From assembly GCF_018613605.1 (NCBI RefSeq), contig NZ_JAGGPU010000006.1, positions 1 to 64,000 on the forward strand: a stretch of 64,000 bases of DNA. The letters are read 5' to 3'. The notes below the pieces were generated by a model that was not told the DNA's origin, made no database searches, and saw only the letters and a list, made by a program, of their open reading frames with translations. This stretch comes from Pedobacter sp. ISL-64. GTDB lineage: Bacteria; Bacteroidota; Bacteroidia; Sphingobacteriales; Sphingobacteriaceae. Shown here in pieces: positions 34,217 through 45,544 of this stretch. The position numbers were made by a program, and so were the translations under genes. Numbering within the stretch: the first letter of the stretch is position 1; each line of letters begins with the position of its first letter.

Positions 34217-35932
34217 TTAATGAGAGTCTCTGGTTACTGTTGAACCTGAACCGCCTACTAAAAAGTCCAAATCAGCACCTTTATCTGCCTGTTGAACATG
34301 TTTGACATATAAGTTTACATAGCCACGTGTTGCAGAAAGAGGTGGCTGTATCCAGTTGCTTCGCCTCAGGGCTAACGCTTCATCACTCACTTCAAGGTGG
34401 ATACGTTTATTGGCTACATCCAGCTCAATGATGTCTCCGTTTTCTACAAGCGCTAAATTTCCACCAATAGCAGACTCTGGCGATACGTGCAGTATAACTG
34501 TACCATATGCCGTACCACTCATCCTGCCATCCGATATCCTTACCATATCTGTTACACCCTTGTCAAGTAGCTTTTTCGGTAAAGTCATGTTGCCCACCTC
34601 AGGCATACCCGGATAGCCGACCGGACCAACCGTTTTCAAAACCATTACACAAGTTTCATCGATATCCAAATCAGGGTCATCTACTCTCGCATGGTAATCC
34701 TCAATGTCTTCAAACACTACTGCCCTACCTCGGTGCTGCATCAAACTGGGCGTAGCTGCAGATGGCTTTATAACCGCTCCGTTAACTGCAAGATTACCTT
34801 TTAGTACAGTAATTCCGGCTTCTTGAATGATCGGCTGCTCAAATTCATAAATAACTTCCTTATTGTAATTTATTCCTGTAACAGCAATGTTCTCGGCATG
34901 CGTTTTCCCGCTTACCGTAATGGTATCCATTTTTAAAACAGATTGCATTTGTTTTAAAACAGCAGGTACACCACCAGCATAGTAAAAATCCTCCATCAAA
35001 AATTTGCCTGAAGGCATAAGATTTACAAGAAGCGGCATTTTACTGCCAATATCATCAAAATCGTCTAAGTTTAGCGCTACACCCATACGCCCTGCGATAG
35101 CGGTGAGGTGAATAATAAAGTTTGAGGAACCTCCCACTGCCGCATTTACCTTAATTGCATTTTCAAAAGCATCGCGTGTTAGTATTTTAGAAATTTTCAA
35201 GTCTTCTTTAACCATTTCAACTATTCTCCTTCCCGATAGCTGAGCAAGTCTTTTGCGCCGAGAATCAACGGCGGGTATAGCCGCACCGCCGGAAAGGCTC
35301 ATGCCTAAGGCTTCTACCATGCAAGCCATAGTGGAAGCCGTTCCCATTGTCATACAGTGGCCCGGACTACGAGACATGCAACTTTCTACTTCTGCATATT
35401 CATCATAAGTAATTTCGCCTTTCTTTAATTCCTCTGTCAGCTTCCATACGCTTGTTCCTGAGCCTATGTCATGTCCGTGATATTTTCCGTTTAACATTGG
35501 CCCGCCAGGAACCACAATCGTTGGTAAATCTACACTCGCGGCTCCCATTAACGTAGAAGGCGTAGTTTTATCGCAGCCCGTAAGTAGTACTACACCATCA
35601 ATAGGGTTGCCTCTTATTGATTCCTCTGCATCCATACTGGCGAGATTACGGAACAACATAGCGGTGGGTTTCATGAGCGTTTCTCCCAATGACATGATGG
35701 GAAATTCAAGCGGAAAGCCGCCAGCCTCCAATACCCCGCGACGAACACTTTCGGCAATATCGCGCAGGTGGGCATTGCAGGGTGTAAGTTCAGACCACGT
35801 ATTACAAATCCCTATTACCGGTCTGCCGTCAAACATGTCTTCGGGCATGCCCTGGTTTTTCATCCAACTGCGGTAGATGAGGCCCATTTTATCTTTTTTC
35901 CCAAACCAGGTCGAACTTCTATATGATTTCAT
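34217..35932 (-). CDS. IlvD/Edd-family sugar-acid dehydratase (arabinonate/xylonate type)
   Basis: A 571-residue iron-sulfur dehydratase that removes water from a sugar acid to give a 2-keto-3-deoxy acid. The cluster cysteines are C52 (LTPCNAHL), C120 (LTGCDKTTP) and C193 (SPGHCMTMG). The N-terminal SSTWFGKKDKMGLIYRSW and the total length match pentonate dehydratases rather than the branched-chain enzyme IlvD. The gene is in an operon with 2-oxoglutarate-semialdehyde dehydrogenase and an FAH-family dehydratase, which together form a Weimberg-type route. L-arabinonate, D-xylonate or a similar C5 acid is the likely substrate; the sequence alone does not decide. Confidence 0.82.
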   Translation of the reverse strand: MKSYRSSTWFGKKDKMGLIYRSWMKNQGMPEDMFDGRPVIGICNTWSELTPCNAHLRDIAESVRRGVLEAGGFPLEFPIMSLGETLMKPTAMLFRNLASMDAEESIRGNPIDGVVLLTGCDKTTPSTLMGAASVDLPTIVVPGGPMLNGKYHGHDIGSGTSVWKLTEELKKGEITYDEYAEVESCMSRSPGHCMTMGTASTMACMVEALGMSLSGGAAIPAVDSRRKRLAQLSGRRIVEMVKEDLKISKILTRDAFENAIKVNAAVGGSSNFIIHLTAIAGRMGVALNLDDFDDIGSKMPLLVNLMPSGKFLMEDFYYAGGVPAVLKQMQSVLKMDTITVSGKTHAENIAVTGINYNKEVIYEFEQPIIQEAGITVLKGNLAVNGAVIKPSAATPSLMQHRGRAVVFEDIEDYHARVDDPDLDIDETCVMVLKTVGPVGYPGMPEVGNMTLPKKLLDKGVTDMVRISDGRMSGTAYGTVILHVSPESAIGGNLALVENGDIIELDVANKRIHLEVSDEALALRRSNWIQPPLSATRGYVNLYVKHVQQADKGADLDFLVGGSGSTVTRDSH

Positions 35933-35956
35933 ATCTAGAATATACTATGTTAATTA

Positions 35957-37534
35957 TTAATCCTTATTTAGATTGCCGTTTACCAGTCGCCAAATATTTA
36001 ACGGGTTTGCGTTTTTTAATTCATCTGGCAATAGTTTATCCGGCATATTCTGGTAACACACCGGCCGCGTAAACCTGTCAATTGCAGCTGTGCCTACCGA
36101 TGTTGTTTTTTGGTCTGTTGTTGCGGGAAATGGCCCTCCATGAACCATAGCGCTACAAACTTCAACACCTGTAGGAAACCCATTAATGAGTAACCTGCCT
36201 ACTTTTTGTTCTAAAATATCGAGTAAATCTTTATACTCAACCAAGTCGCTATCGGTTCCGTGTACTGTAGCAGTTAAATGCCCGCTAAGATTCTTTGCTA
36301 TTTCAATAATATCCTTTTTAGAGTTTGCTTCTACTACCACGCTGGTTGGCCCAAAAAGCTCTTCAGACAAATCAGGATGAATTTTTAATAAATCACTTGT
36401 TATTTTGAATAAAATCGGGGCTGCAACATTTAAATTTGTCGTGTAATTGCCTTTTGCAAGTGTTTTGACTCCAGACATTCCGCTACGTTTTTCAACGCCG
36501 GCAAGGTATGATTTATAGATATCGCCAGTAAGCATTACGCCTCCCGAAGTTTGTCCAAATTCTTCTTCAAGCTTCTGGATAAAATCAGGTGCGGCATCAG
36601 CACTTTCATAAATAAGCATGCCTGGATTAGTGCAGAACTGGCCTACGCCTAGCGTTACTGAGCCAGAAAACCCATTAGCTAACGACTGGGATTTTTCTAA
36701 TAAAGCCTGCGGAAGAATAAACACCGGGTTGGTGCTCCCCATTTCAGCATAAACCGGAATAGGTGTTTCCCGGCGCACAGCCATATCATATATGGCCTTA
36801 CCTGCACCAAATGAACCTGTAAATGCAACAGCCTTTATGCCTGGGTGCTTAACTAACTGAGCACCTAAAACAGGACCGTCTCCAAAAAGAAGCGAAAAAA
36901 CACCGTCAGGCATTTCAGTTGAAATAGCGGCTTTATTGATGGCATTACCTATTAGCGAGCTGGTTACAAGATGTGTAGGATGTGCCTTTACTATTGTACA
37001 GCAACCCGCTGCCAGTGCAGATGCGGTGTCGCCCCCAGCTACAGAAAACGCAAGGGGAAAATTACTCGCTCCAAAAACGACTACTGGTCCCAGTGGTATG
37101 TGCATGGAGCGGATATCCGGTTTAGGGAGCGGTACGCGGTCTGGGTTCGCTGTCTCAATTCGGGCATCCAACCAGGATCCTTCTTTTAATAATTCAGCAA
37201 ATAACTTCAACTGGCCCACAGTCCGTCCTCTTTCACCTTCTATACGGCCTTTCGGTAGTCCGGATTCTGCGCAGCAAACCGTTATCAATTCGTCTCCAAG
37301 GTCAATGATCTCTTTGGCAATCGCTTCTAAAAATGCGGCTTTTTTTACACCGGATATTTTGCGGTAAACCTGAAATGCAGCTGTTGCCTTTTCAACAGCC
37401 CTGTCAACTTCAGTTATTGTAGCTACAGAAAAAGCCGCTATTTTTTCGCCGGTTAACCTGTTTATTGAACTAATCATGTCACTTGCTTCGGCAGAGGTTT
37501 CGAAACCTATAATTTGTTTGCCAATGTTTATCAT
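35957..37534 (-). CDS. 2-oxoglutarate semialdehyde dehydrogenase (2,5-dioxovalerate dehydrogenase)
   Basis: A 525-residue aldehyde dehydrogenase of the KGSADH class, which oxidises 2,5-dioxopentanoate to 2-oxoglutarate with NAD(P)+. Catalytic positions are C301 (GQFCTNPG), E264 (YAEMGSTNP) and N158 (FGASNFP). A glycine motif, [11 protein letters not shown], lies at 238-248. The start overlaps the upstream FAH-family gene by 4 bases (ATGA), so translation is coupled. It supplies the last step of the pathway encoded by this operon and feeds the TCA cycle. Confidence 0.87.
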   Translation of the reverse strand: MINIGKQIIGFETSAEASDMISSINRLTGEKIAAFSVATITEVDRAVEKATAAFQVYRKISGVKKAAFLEAIAKEIIDLGDELITVCCAESGLPKGRIEGERGRTVGQLKLFAELLKEGSWLDARIETANPDRVPLPKPDIRSMHIPLGPVVVFGASNFPLAFSVAGGDTASALAAGCCTIVKAHPTHLVTSSLIGNAINKAAISTEMPDGVFSLLFGDGPVLGAQLVKHPGIKAVAFTGSFGAGKAIYDMAVRRETPIPVYAEMGSTNPVFILPQALLEKSQSLANGFSGSVTLGVGQFCTNPGMLIYESADAAPDFIQKLEEEFGQTSGGVMLTGDIYKSYLAGVEKRSGMSGVKTLAKGNYTTNLNVAAPILFKITSDLLKIHPDLSEELFGPTSVVVEANSKKDIIEIAKNLSGHLTATVHGTDSDLVEYKDLLDILEQKVGRLLINGFPTGVEVCSAMVHGGPFPATTDQKTTSVGTAAIDRFTRPVCYQNMPDKLLPDELKNANPLNIWRLVNGNLNKD

Positions 37535-38367
37535 GCTACGATATTTACAAGTGAACCAATCTCTGAAATGGTTATTTTTACAATGTCTCCGCTGTGTAAA
37601 GTGATATCATCGGTAGGGATTATTCCTGTACCTGTCATTAAATAGGTTCCATAAGGGAAATCTAACTCCCGAAACAAGTAAGCCACTAATTCCGTGTGCT
37701 TACGTTTCATTTGGTTAATAGATATTTTCTCCTTAAAAAGGACCTCAGAATCTCTTGATATTTCGATGCTGATATTGGTATCAGGATCTATTGGTCCGTC
37801 TGTAACTAAAAGGCAAGGACCTAAAGCGGTAGCTCCATTGTATGATTTTGCCTGCGGGAGATAAAGCGGGTTTTCGCCCTCAATGTCCCTCGAAGATACA
37901 TCATTGCCTATTGTATAACCTTCTATAGTGCCTGCTGAGCAGATAAATAAGGTCAATTCCGGTTCAGGTACGTTCCATTTAGAATCTGCCCGGATGCGTA
38001 TGTTTCCTCCAGAACCCACTGTACGGTAAGATGGCGACTTAAAAAAAAGTTCTGGCCGATCTGCATCATATACCCTGGCATAAAAATCCCCGCCTTTTGC
38101 TTCTTTTGATTCCTCTATTCTGGCTTCCCTACTACGAAAATAAGTTACGCCAGATGCCCATACTTCCTGGCTACCTATAGGCGTTAAAATGGCTGAATTG
38201 GTGAGCTCTTGTAAATCTTCGTTAGGTTTAAGGTGTTGCAACTCACTACTGACCAATTTAAAGAGGTTGCTCCTGTTTACAAACATATCCCAGTTTTTCT
38301 CTTCGCTTAAAAAATATTGGTTATTGTGGTGTATAATAATCCCGCTAGAGGTGTTATAAATTCTCAT
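37531..38367 (-). CDS. FAH-family 2-keto-3-deoxy-pentonate dehydratase
   Basis: A 278-residue fumarylacetoacetate-hydrolase fold protein. The metal site is formed by acidic residues around [10 protein letters not shown] and [26 protein letters not shown], and [16 protein letters not shown] is near the C-terminus. In operons with KGSADH, members act as 2-keto-3-deoxy-arabinonate/xylonate dehydratases, giving 2-oxoglutarate semialdehyde. It is first in the operon (FAH, ALDH, dehydratase, GntP) and overlaps the next gene by 4 bases. A true hydrolase role cannot be excluded without tests. Confidence 0.8.
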   Translation of the reverse strand: MRIYNTSSGIIIHHNNQYFLSEEKNWDMFVNRSNLFKLVSSELQHLKPNEDLQELTNSAILTPIGSQEVWASGVTYFRSREARIEESKEAKGGDFYARVYDADRPELFFKSPSYRTVGSGGNIRIRADSKWNVPEPELTLFICSAGTIEGYTIGNDVSSRDIEGENPLYLPQAKSYNGATALGPCLLVTDGPIDPDTNISIEISRDSEVLFKEKISINQMKRKHTELVAYLFRELDFPYGTYLMTGTGIIPTDDITLHSGDIVKITISEIGSLVNIVA

Positions 38368-39262
38368 AATAATTTGGTTTAGTTTTTTGGATCGAAAATT
38401 AGGTTTGAACCTTATTTAAGTATCCAGGCGGTAAAATCGAAAGGCAAATAAGTCCTTTTAGATCACATTTACAGCATAATGTTAATATAATACAATAAAA
38501 TGCTGCAATACTAAAATTACCGGTTTGCATTGCCTAATTTGATCATTGTTAACTGACATTTTTTTGATAGCAGGCTTGCCTCAAGCAAATCACTTGGCAA
38601 TATCTTAACTAAATGCCCCATTAAAAGCAACTCAAAACTTGGTGCTTACCTCAGTTCGATTAATATTTATTTACACTGGCTAATTTTAAACCCTTGAAAA
38701 ACCGCGATCGTCATGCTCATCCGATAGCTATCGAATTTGTTTTACAAGCAGAAATTGTTTTTTCGATTGTCTTGTAGTTACTACCTGGTCAGCATCTTAT
38801 TGCTAACTGGATCCTGACCTGTAGCGAAGCTGAAAGCTACGCAGTAAAATAAATTACCATTGACAGAATCCTATCAGTACGGCCGTCATTCTCGCGCAGG
38901 CGGGAATCTTAAACCACTTGCATTACGATTCCTCATAGCCTATAATTCGCTAAAAAATTTGTCATGAATGTTGATTTTAACAATTAATTAAGCCTAACAA
39001 TGACAGACTCCAATAAAAAAATCGTCATTGCGAGGAACGAAGCAATCTTAATGCGCACGCTAGTAGCGATCGTTGTAAGATTGCTTCGTCGGCTGAAAAA
39101 GCCTCCTCGCAATGACGATTCCTCACAGTCTACAGCTCGTTAAAAATTCTCCTGTCCATTCATGTTCATTTTAACAATTAATTATCCCTCAGGATAACGG
39201 CTATGAACGAAAAATGTCTGTAGTAGACCTTTAAAGGAATATTAATAATCGAACAGAGGTTA
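38368..39262. other. Gene-free region upstream of the sugar-acid operon
   Basis: About 900 bases without a convincing gene. It must hold the promoter of the minus-strand operon starting at 38367. Pieces of dispersed repeat are visible, such as a GTCATTCTCGCGCAGG word near 38885 and the long palindrome at 39021-39119. No terminator or RNA gene was recognised. Confidence 0.6.
39021..39119. repeat. Long dispersed palindrome (ATCGTCATTGCGAGG type)
   Basis: ATCGTCATTGCGAGG (39021-39035) pairs with CCTCGCAATGACGAT (39105-39119), and an inner GAAGCAATCTTA (39039-39050) pairs with TAAGATTGCTTC (39076-39087). This is a well-known type of intergenic palindrome in Sphingobacteriaceae and related genomes. 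Confidence 0.75.
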
Positions 39263-40150
39263 CTAGGCAAATTTTTTCTCTTCGGTTTTAAGATAATTGT
39301 ATCTGTAGTCCATTGGATTTTTTTTGGTAAGCGTTTTAAATTGATGATAGAAGTGAGAAATATTGTTGTAGCCACAGGCATAACCTACTTCAGTCATATT
39401 AAATTCCTCTTCTACTAACAATCTGCAAGCATTTCCAATTCGCACTTCCATTAAAAACTGGATATATGTTTTTTTTGTTTTGGATTTAAAGTACCTGCAA
39501 AAAGAGTGCTTTCCCATGTTAATTAATGCAGCCACATCTTCTAGCGCTACTTTTTGGTGGTAGTTATTAAAAGTGTATTCGAATATCGTGTTAATGCGGT
39601 TTTGATCGATGCTATTCACTTCCGGGTTAAAGCCGTTGGATGATATAATTTCATATTCTTTCGAAGCAGCTATTATTTCTAAAGCGGATAATAAATTGAT
39701 CAACTTACGGGCAGGCGATTCGTTGAGCATTTCCTCCGCTATTTTGCCAACCTTTCGTCTGGTTACGCCTTTTAAACGCAAACCCAGCTTACTTGTGTTC
39801 AGCAGTTTAACAATCGGACTAATTTCAGGAAGATTCAAAAATGCATCACCCCAGATGTTGTTCTGAAAAAGAATCACGATTGTTTCTCCAACTTTTTCGG
39901 TATCGCTTTCCAGATATTTTTGTTCACACCGGAAAGTATGTGGCAGGTTTGATCCAAATAAAAATACGTCACCATTTTTAAAAGGACCAACGTGGTCGCC
40001 TATCAGGCAGGTACCGTAGGTTCTTTTAACTACTAATAATTCGCACTCGGGATGATAGTGCCATGCACTTAATATCGCATGCCCTATATCCTTATGGATA
40101 TTAAAGGAATGCTCCGGGTTTGGAGTAGCCTTTTTTAAAGTAGCCTTCAT
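39263..40150 (-). CDS. AraC-family regulator with cupin sensor
   Basis: A 295-residue regulator. Residues 15-110 form a cupin-like sensing domain (AWHYHPECELLVV, GDHVGPFKNGDVFLFGSNLPHTF). Residues 195-290 hold the AraC DNA-binding domain (VALEDVAALINMGKHSFCRYFK, VGYACGYNNISHFYHQFKTLTKKNPMDYR). It lies between the sugar-acid operon and the divergent susCD operon and is the natural candidate to sense the sugar acid and control both. A CAAATATA at 40457-40464 may be its -7 box on the minus strand, giving a long leader. Confidence 0.83.
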   Translation of the reverse strand: MKATLKKATPNPEHSFNIHKDIGHAILSAWHYHPECELLVVKRTYGTCLIGDHVGPFKNGDVFLFGSNLPHTFRCEQKYLESDTEKVGETIVILFQNNIWGDAFLNLPEISPIVKLLNTSKLGLRLKGVTRRKVGKIAEEMLNESPARKLINLLSALEIIAASKEYEIISSNGFNPEVNSIDQNRINTIFEYTFNNYHQKVALEDVAALINMGKHSFCRYFKSKTKKTYIQFLMEVRIGNACRLLVEEEFNMTEVGYACGYNNISHFYHQFKTLTKKNPMDYRYNYLKTEEKKFA

Positions 40151-40697
40151 GTTTATAATTGGTTAACTATAGCATGAAATTATAAATTATGTACGATATA
40201 ATGCATACCTATTACCTATTAATGCTAGTTATATTAACAACGCCTGGTTTTATTATTTGCGGATCAGATTGGTTTTATGTTGAAAAAAATCTGTAAGTAA
40301 TTGATAAACAGACATATTTTGAATGTTTTATCAGACAGCAACTCATACCACAAAGAAATATCTATGTTAATATGTTACAATTTTTTGCTGTAATACTGAA
40401 ATTGCTTTTCATTAAAGTTGTCTTTATTTGCTTGTGTAACATAACTGTTTCGAAACCAAATATAAAAGGAAGGTGATGCTGCTATTCTTCGCAACTACTT
40501 TCTTCAAATAAACTATTTAGCCTTAGGTTATTAGAACAGGGATTGATTAACCAGCAAACCAATATAATCATATGAGATAGATTTACTTAACATTCAACCA
40601 CCATACATAGTCGCTAAACGCTGCGTATGTTCCGAACTGACAGCACCGCCCCTTCTGCGGTTTATTACAAAAAAACAATTCTAACCAAACAACAATT
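40151..40697. other. Divergent regulatory region between AraC and susC genes
   Basis: 547 bases without a gene. It should contain the susC promoter and regulator sites. A small hairpin, ACCGC (40645-40649) with GCGGT (40657-40661), lies in the susC leader 37 bases before the start codon. No consensus -33/-7 pair for susC was found by eye. Confidence 0.5.
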
Positions 40698-43600
40698 ATG
40701 AAAAAAAAATTACTTCCACCGGTATTTATTTGTACTGTGTTAACGGTATTCATGCTTTTCGAGTCCGCACGCGCATCAGTTGGTGGGCTAACAACTGTAA
40801 TTTCTAGCAAATCTTTGACAACCAAAAAGTTAAAATTAGCGCCAATAGGAATTACAGGTAAAGTTACCGATGAACAGGGTGTTGGTTTACCCGGCGTTAG
40901 CGTTGCTGAAAAGGGAACGCGAAATGCTACTATAACCAATTCATCTGGCAGTTATACGATAAATGTTGCAAATACCAATGCGGTGTTGGTGTTCACATCC
41001 ATTGGCTATAAGCCCGTAGAAATAACAGTAAATACAAAAACCGTTGTTAATGTTTCTATGCTGACGGTTACAAATGCTCTGAATGAGGTTATCGTAACTG
41101 CCCTCGGTATAAAAAGGGAGGCCAAAAGCCTAGGCTACTCGGCTCAAAAAGCCGACGTAGAGGCATTACAAACTAACCGCACGACTAATCTTGCCAATGC
41201 GCTTGAGGGCCAAATCTCCGGATTGGACGTTTCTCCACCCGCCGCAGGGCCAGGTGGGAGTACAAAGATCCGTTTGCGCGGACAATCTTCTTTCACCGCA
41301 GACAATTCGCCGCTGATCGTCATAAATGGCCTGCCAATGTCGCAGGGCGCAAGCAGTAGTAATGGTTATACACAAAATGTCGACCAGGGAGATAATTTGC
41401 AAGGGATCAACCAGGACGACATTGAATCGATGACTGTTCTAAAAGGATCTACCGCTGCAGCCTTGTATGGCTCGCGTGCCGTTAACGGTGCAATCATTAT
41501 TACAACAAAGTCGGGATCCAAAAATAGTGGATTAGGTATTGAGTTCAACTCTAATTTTACGATAAACCAAGCGTTGGATTATACAGATTTTCAATATGAG
41601 TACGGGCAAGGTGAAAATAATATTCGTCCCTCATCACAAGGAACTGCGCAAAGTTCTGGGGCCTGGAGTTTTGGTGTGCCATTTGATAATGTACCAACGT
41701 ATCAATTCGACGGCGTTCAACGTCCTTATGCGCCTGTTAAAGACCGGATAAGTACGTTCTTTAGACTTGCTCCATCGTGGAGTAATACCGTTGCACTTTC
41801 GGGCGGTAATGACAAAGGAAGTTTTCGGGTGTCGCTTTCTAATCAAGATGCTCAGGGCATAATACCAAACAACGATTATCATAAAAAGATTTTTAACGTT
41901 GGTATTAACTATAAACTTACCGATAAATTATCTGCACAATTTTACGTTAACTATGATCACCAATTTAATAACAATCCGCCACTTATAGGCGTACAGGGAA
42001 ATGCAATTCCTACATCAATTTACAGGTTGGCTAACTCCATTTCTTTTGATGTACTTGAGGCAGGCGCAACGGATGCCAACGGAAATGAAACACCTACTTC
42101 GAGGTTTGCTACCGTTACCAACCCCTACTGGATATTAGCGCACCAATTTCAAAGACAAACAAAAGATCATTTGTTAGGTACTGCTGTCGTACGTTATCAG
42201 TTTTTCGATTGGCTATATTTTCAGGGCAGGGCAAATATGGACCTTTTGCAATCTACCTATGAATCGAACACGCCGACTGGTACACTGGCAGTATCTGCAG
42301 CACCAGCAGGGATGTATAACGGTAGCTTTGGGATAAGTACAGCAAATACACGCCAAAATAATTTTGACTTCTTGCTGGGCGGTGGGCATAAGTGGAAAGA
42401 TTTTTCATTTAATGCAACGGTAGGTGGTAATAACTTTCCCTTAATTACTTCTACATTTAGTGAAGCGGTAACAAACTTTTACATCAGAGGTTTATATACG
42501 ATTGGAAACGGTGTTACTGCAAATTCGAGTTACAACCAGACTAAACAAACGGTAAATTCATTGTATGGTACTGCAGAATTGTCCTACAAAAATTTATTGT
42601 ACCTCAGTCTTACCGGCCGTACAGACTGGTACTCGGTACTGGCCAGAGATATAGATCATTATTTCTATCCTTCAATTAGCGGAAGTTTCGTTTTTTCGGA
42701 ATTACTTCCACAAGCAAAATGGTTAAATTTTGGAAAGATCAGAGTTGCTGTTGCAGAAACGGGAAGCGCCCAGGGGGTTGCCCCCTATAATGCATTAACA
42801 TTTGCGCTTGCTCAAAATTCATTCAACGGGCTTCCCTTAGGAAGTATAAACGGGACAGCTTCACCAAACACCCAGATTAAGCCTTTTGGCGTAAATGAAA
42901 AAGAAATAGGTATCGAGTTACACATGTTCAACAACAGAGTAAACCTGGACATAGCTGCTTACGATAAGAAAACGACTAATCAAGCTGTTCCAATAAGTCT
43001 GTCTGCAGCAAGCGGATACAGCACCACGCTGGTTAACTTAGGCGGTTTAAACAATAAAGGATTAGAATTTAACCTGGAATTAATACCTATCCAAAACAAG
43101 AACTTTACCTGGAAAACGACTTTTAATTCAGCTTTCAACTCTTCAAAAGTATTGTCGTTAGCTAATAATCAATCGCAACTTGTAGTGGGCAGTCCTGAGT
43201 TTTTTGGGTCTATTGTTCACGTGGTAGGTTTACCCCTTAACCAAATTGTAGGTTCAACTTACAAGCGGGATGCTTCCGGAAATATTGTATTATCGGGAGG
43301 CAAACCCGTAGCAAGTGATAAACCGGTAAATTTTGGTAGTGGCCTTCCTAAAGCAACTGGGGGTTGGCTAAATACGTTCAATTACAAAGGCTTCACCTTT
43401 ATTGCCCATATTGATTATAAAGCAGGTGGTAAAGTGCTCTCTAGTACAAGTTTAAACTTATTAAGAGAAGGTTTATCAAAAGAGTCTTTACCTGGCCGTG
43501 TGGGTGGCGTAATTTTCCCTGGCGTAAACGCTACTGACGGGTTACCAAACACCACCGCTGTAAATGCAGAAGATTTTTACGCAAATTATCGTTCAACGAA

Positions 43601-43868
43601 TATCTTGGATCCATTTATTTACAGCTCGAGCTTTGTTAAATTAAGAAGCCTTTCGTTGGGATACGACTTGTCTAAATTTATCAATAAAAAATATGTGAAA
43701 GGCTTAGTGCTATCTGCCGTATGTCGTAATGTATTGATCATCAAAAAATATACGCCCAACATTGATCCCGAAGCAATAGCCTCAAGCGGAGATAACCTAA
43801 CCGGTTATGAGCAGGCATCACTGCCAACAACACGTACTTACGGATTTAACTTAAATGTAAAATTCTAA
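40698..43868 (+). CDS. SusC/RagA-family TonB-linked outer-membrane transporter
   Basis: A 1056-residue outer-membrane barrel that imports oligosaccharides or related nutrients with TonB energy. Order of parts: signal peptide (1-27), a carboxypeptidase-like domain (about 53-128, ITGKVTDEQGVGLPGVSV), a SusC-type linker NEVIVTALGIKREAKSLGYS, the plug domain (about 150-275, with IRLRGQSSF and VLKGSTAAALYGSRAVNGAIIITTK), then the barrel ending in aromatic FNLNVKF. It pairs with the SusD gene 13 bases downstream. Context with a sugar-acid operon and a cupin AraC gene suggests uptake of pentose-acid or uronate-containing material. Confidence 0.92.
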   Translation: MKKKLLPPVFICTVLTVFMLFESARASVGGLTTVISSKSLTTKKLKLAPIGITGKVTDEQGVGLPGVSVAEKGTRNATITNSSGSYTINVANTNAVLVFTSIGYKPVEITVNTKTVVNVSMLTVTNALNEVIVTALGIKREAKSLGYSAQKADVEALQTNRTTNLANALEGQISGLDVSPPAAGPGGSTKIRLRGQSSFTADNSPLIVINGLPMSQGASSSNGYTQNVDQGDNLQGINQDDIESMTVLKGSTAAALYGSRAVNGAIIITTKSGSKNSGLGIEFNSNFTINQALDYTDFQYEYGQGENNIRPSSQGTAQSSGAWSFGVPFDNVPTYQFDGVQRPYAPVKDRISTFFRLAPSWSNTVALSGGNDKGSFRVSLSNQDAQGIIPNNDYHKKIFNVGINYKLTDKLSAQFYVNYDHQFNNNPPLIGVQGNAIPTSIYRLANSISFDVLEAGATDANGNETPTSRFATVTNPYWILAHQFQRQTKDHLLGTAVVRYQFFDWLYFQGRANMDLLQSTYESNTPTGTLAVSAAPAGMYNGSFGISTANTRQNNFDFLLGGGHKWKDFSFNATVGGNNFPLITSTFSEAVTNFYIRGLYTIGNGVTANSSYNQTKQTVNSLYGTAELSYKNLLYLSLTGRTDWYSVLARDIDHYFYPSISGSFVFSELLPQAKWLNFGKIRVAVAETGSAQGVAPYNALTFALAQNSFNGLPLGSINGTASPNTQIKPFGVNEKEIGIELHMFNNRVNLDIAAYDKKTTNQAVPISLSAASGYSTTLVNLGGLNNKGLEFNLELIPIQNKNFTWKTTFNSAFNSSKVLSLANNQSQLVVGSPEFFGSIVHVVGLPLNQIVGSTYKRDASGNIVLSGGKPVASDKPVNFGSGLPKATGGWLNTFNYKGFTFIAHIDYKAGGKVLSSTSLNLLREGLSKESLPGRVGGVIFPGVNATDGLPNTTAVNAEDFYANYRSTNILDPFIYSSSFVKLRSLSLGYDLSKFINKKYVKGLVLSAVCRNVLIIKKYTPNIDPEAIASSGDNLTGYEQASLPTTRTYGFNLNVKF

Positions 43869-43881
43869 CTCTATATACAAT

Positions 43882-45432
43882 ATGAAAAGTTTAATCAGAA
43901 TTATAGCCATCGCAATCTGGATTCCAGTAATTTCCAGTTGCAATAAAGGGTTTGATAAATTGAATATTAATCCAAATAATCCAACAGAACTCGATGCGGC
44001 ATTCTTGTTTACGAGTGCACAATTTGGAACACATGGAGCGACGATGGAAACCGAGCCAACCATTGTGCAGCAATTTGTAAATCCTTTTTCGGGAATCACC
44101 TCGGCATTTAATTTTAATCAACTGAATCAAACCTATACTTCGCAAAATTGGAATGCTGAATATACAGGAACAAATAGTGGCGCAACAAGCTCTTCAGGCC
44201 CTGTTCAATTACTGGTCCAGATCTTAAGCCAACTCAAAGGCAATGCAGCAAGAACAAATTTATATAACGAAGCCAGAATCTGGAAAGCCTACCAATTTAT
44301 GATGCTCGTAGACAGTTACGGAAACGTACCCTATAGTGAAGCCGGGCAAGCCTATTTATCAAATGTGCTTACCCCTAAATACGATAATCAGGCAGCGATT
44401 TACACCGACCTGATTAAAGAAGTTACTGAAGCAACGGCAGCTTTAGATCCGGCAAAGGATATCGTAAAGGCTGATGTGTTTTACGGTGGCAATATCGCCC
44501 AGTGGAAAAGATTGGGTTATTCCTTATTACTTCGATTGGGCATGAGGTATAGTAAAATAGACCCTACAAAAGCGCAAGCTATTGTGCAAGCTGCAGTAGC
44601 GGGTGGTGTAATGACATCAAATGCCGACAACTGTTATCTGAAATACAATACAACTTACGTTAATCCCGTGAGCCAGACGATTACTGCGATAGCGAATACT
44701 TATTATTTAGCGGCTCCCTTTGTAAATCAATTAAAAAATAGTGGCGATCCGCGATTGAAGTTTATATCCGGCAAATACGCAAACCCTTTAGCGGCACCTA
44801 CAAGCGTACCAGATACCATATCTGCAAATCAGTTCGGACTTCCTGTGGGCTATAGCAGTGCTACTTTATCAACTGCTCCGGGATTTAGAGGCGCTAACGG
44901 CTCGGGTTTTAATTATTCGCAGGTTAATTATAGTATTTTCGGTAGTTTAACCGCTCCGCAATTTTTTATCACTCACGCTCAAACGCAATTGTTGCTGGCA
45001 GAAGCCGCTTTTAGAGGCTGGATAACCGGTGGCAGTACACCTGATGTTTATTATGCTAATGGCATACGTGCGGCAATGGACCAATGGACAACCTATAACC
45101 CGGCAGCCATTATTCCTTTAGCTACGCAAAATGCATTTATTAATAATCCCGTTAATGCTTATACAACGGCAAATGCACTCAACCTGATTAATACGCAATA
45201 TTGGGTGGCTTCCTGGGGCAATGGTACCGAGGCATTTGCTAACTTCAGGAGGAGCGGTTTTCCAGCCTTATCGCCCAATACCATCGCAGGACAAAATATA
45301 ACCGGTGGTTTTGTTCGCCGCTTTGTTTATCCAACGCTTGAGCTTTCTGCAAATGCAACGAATTACCAGGCAGCGGTTGCAGACAATGGTGGGCCAGATA
45401 ATATGGACACACGCGTTTTTTGGGATAAATAG
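43882..45432 (+). CDS. SusD/RagB-family surface lipoprotein
   Basis: A 516-residue lipoprotein (signal ending ISSC, Cys20) of the SusD-like_2 group, the substrate-binding lid of the SusC channel. Features are FDKLNINPNNPTE after the lipid site, tetratricopeptide-like helices (EARIWKAYQFMMLVDSYGNVPYSEA) and a C-terminal loop region ending TRVFWDK. It is 13 bases behind susC and surely co-transcribed. The glycan ligand is unknown. Confidence 0.9.
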   Translation: MKSLIRIIAIAIWIPVISSCNKGFDKLNINPNNPTELDAAFLFTSAQFGTHGATMETEPTIVQQFVNPFSGITSAFNFNQLNQTYTSQNWNAEYTGTNSGATSSSGPVQLLVQILSQLKGNAARTNLYNEARIWKAYQFMMLVDSYGNVPYSEAGQAYLSNVLTPKYDNQAAIYTDLIKEVTEATAALDPAKDIVKADVFYGGNIAQWKRLGYSLLLRLGMRYSKIDPTKAQAIVQAAVAGGVMTSNADNCYLKYNTTYVNPVSQTITAIANTYYLAAPFVNQLKNSGDPRLKFISGKYANPLAAPTSVPDTISANQFGLPVGYSSATLSTAPGFRGANGSGFNYSQVNYSIFGSLTAPQFFITHAQTQLLLAEAAFRGWITGGSTPDVYYANGIRAAMDQWTTYNPAAIIPLATQNAFINNPVNAYTTANALNLINTQYWVASWGNGTEAFANFRRSGFPALSPNTIAGQNITGGFVRRFVYPTLELSANATNYQAAVADNGGPDNMDTRVFWDK

Positions 45433-45544
45433 AAAAAATGCCGGCGACAGATATGGGTAACATTCTTATTAATTTTACCCATATCATAGATGCTCCACTA
45501 ATTATTTTGTAATTTACTTTCAGTATAAATCTAACCTAAATTAA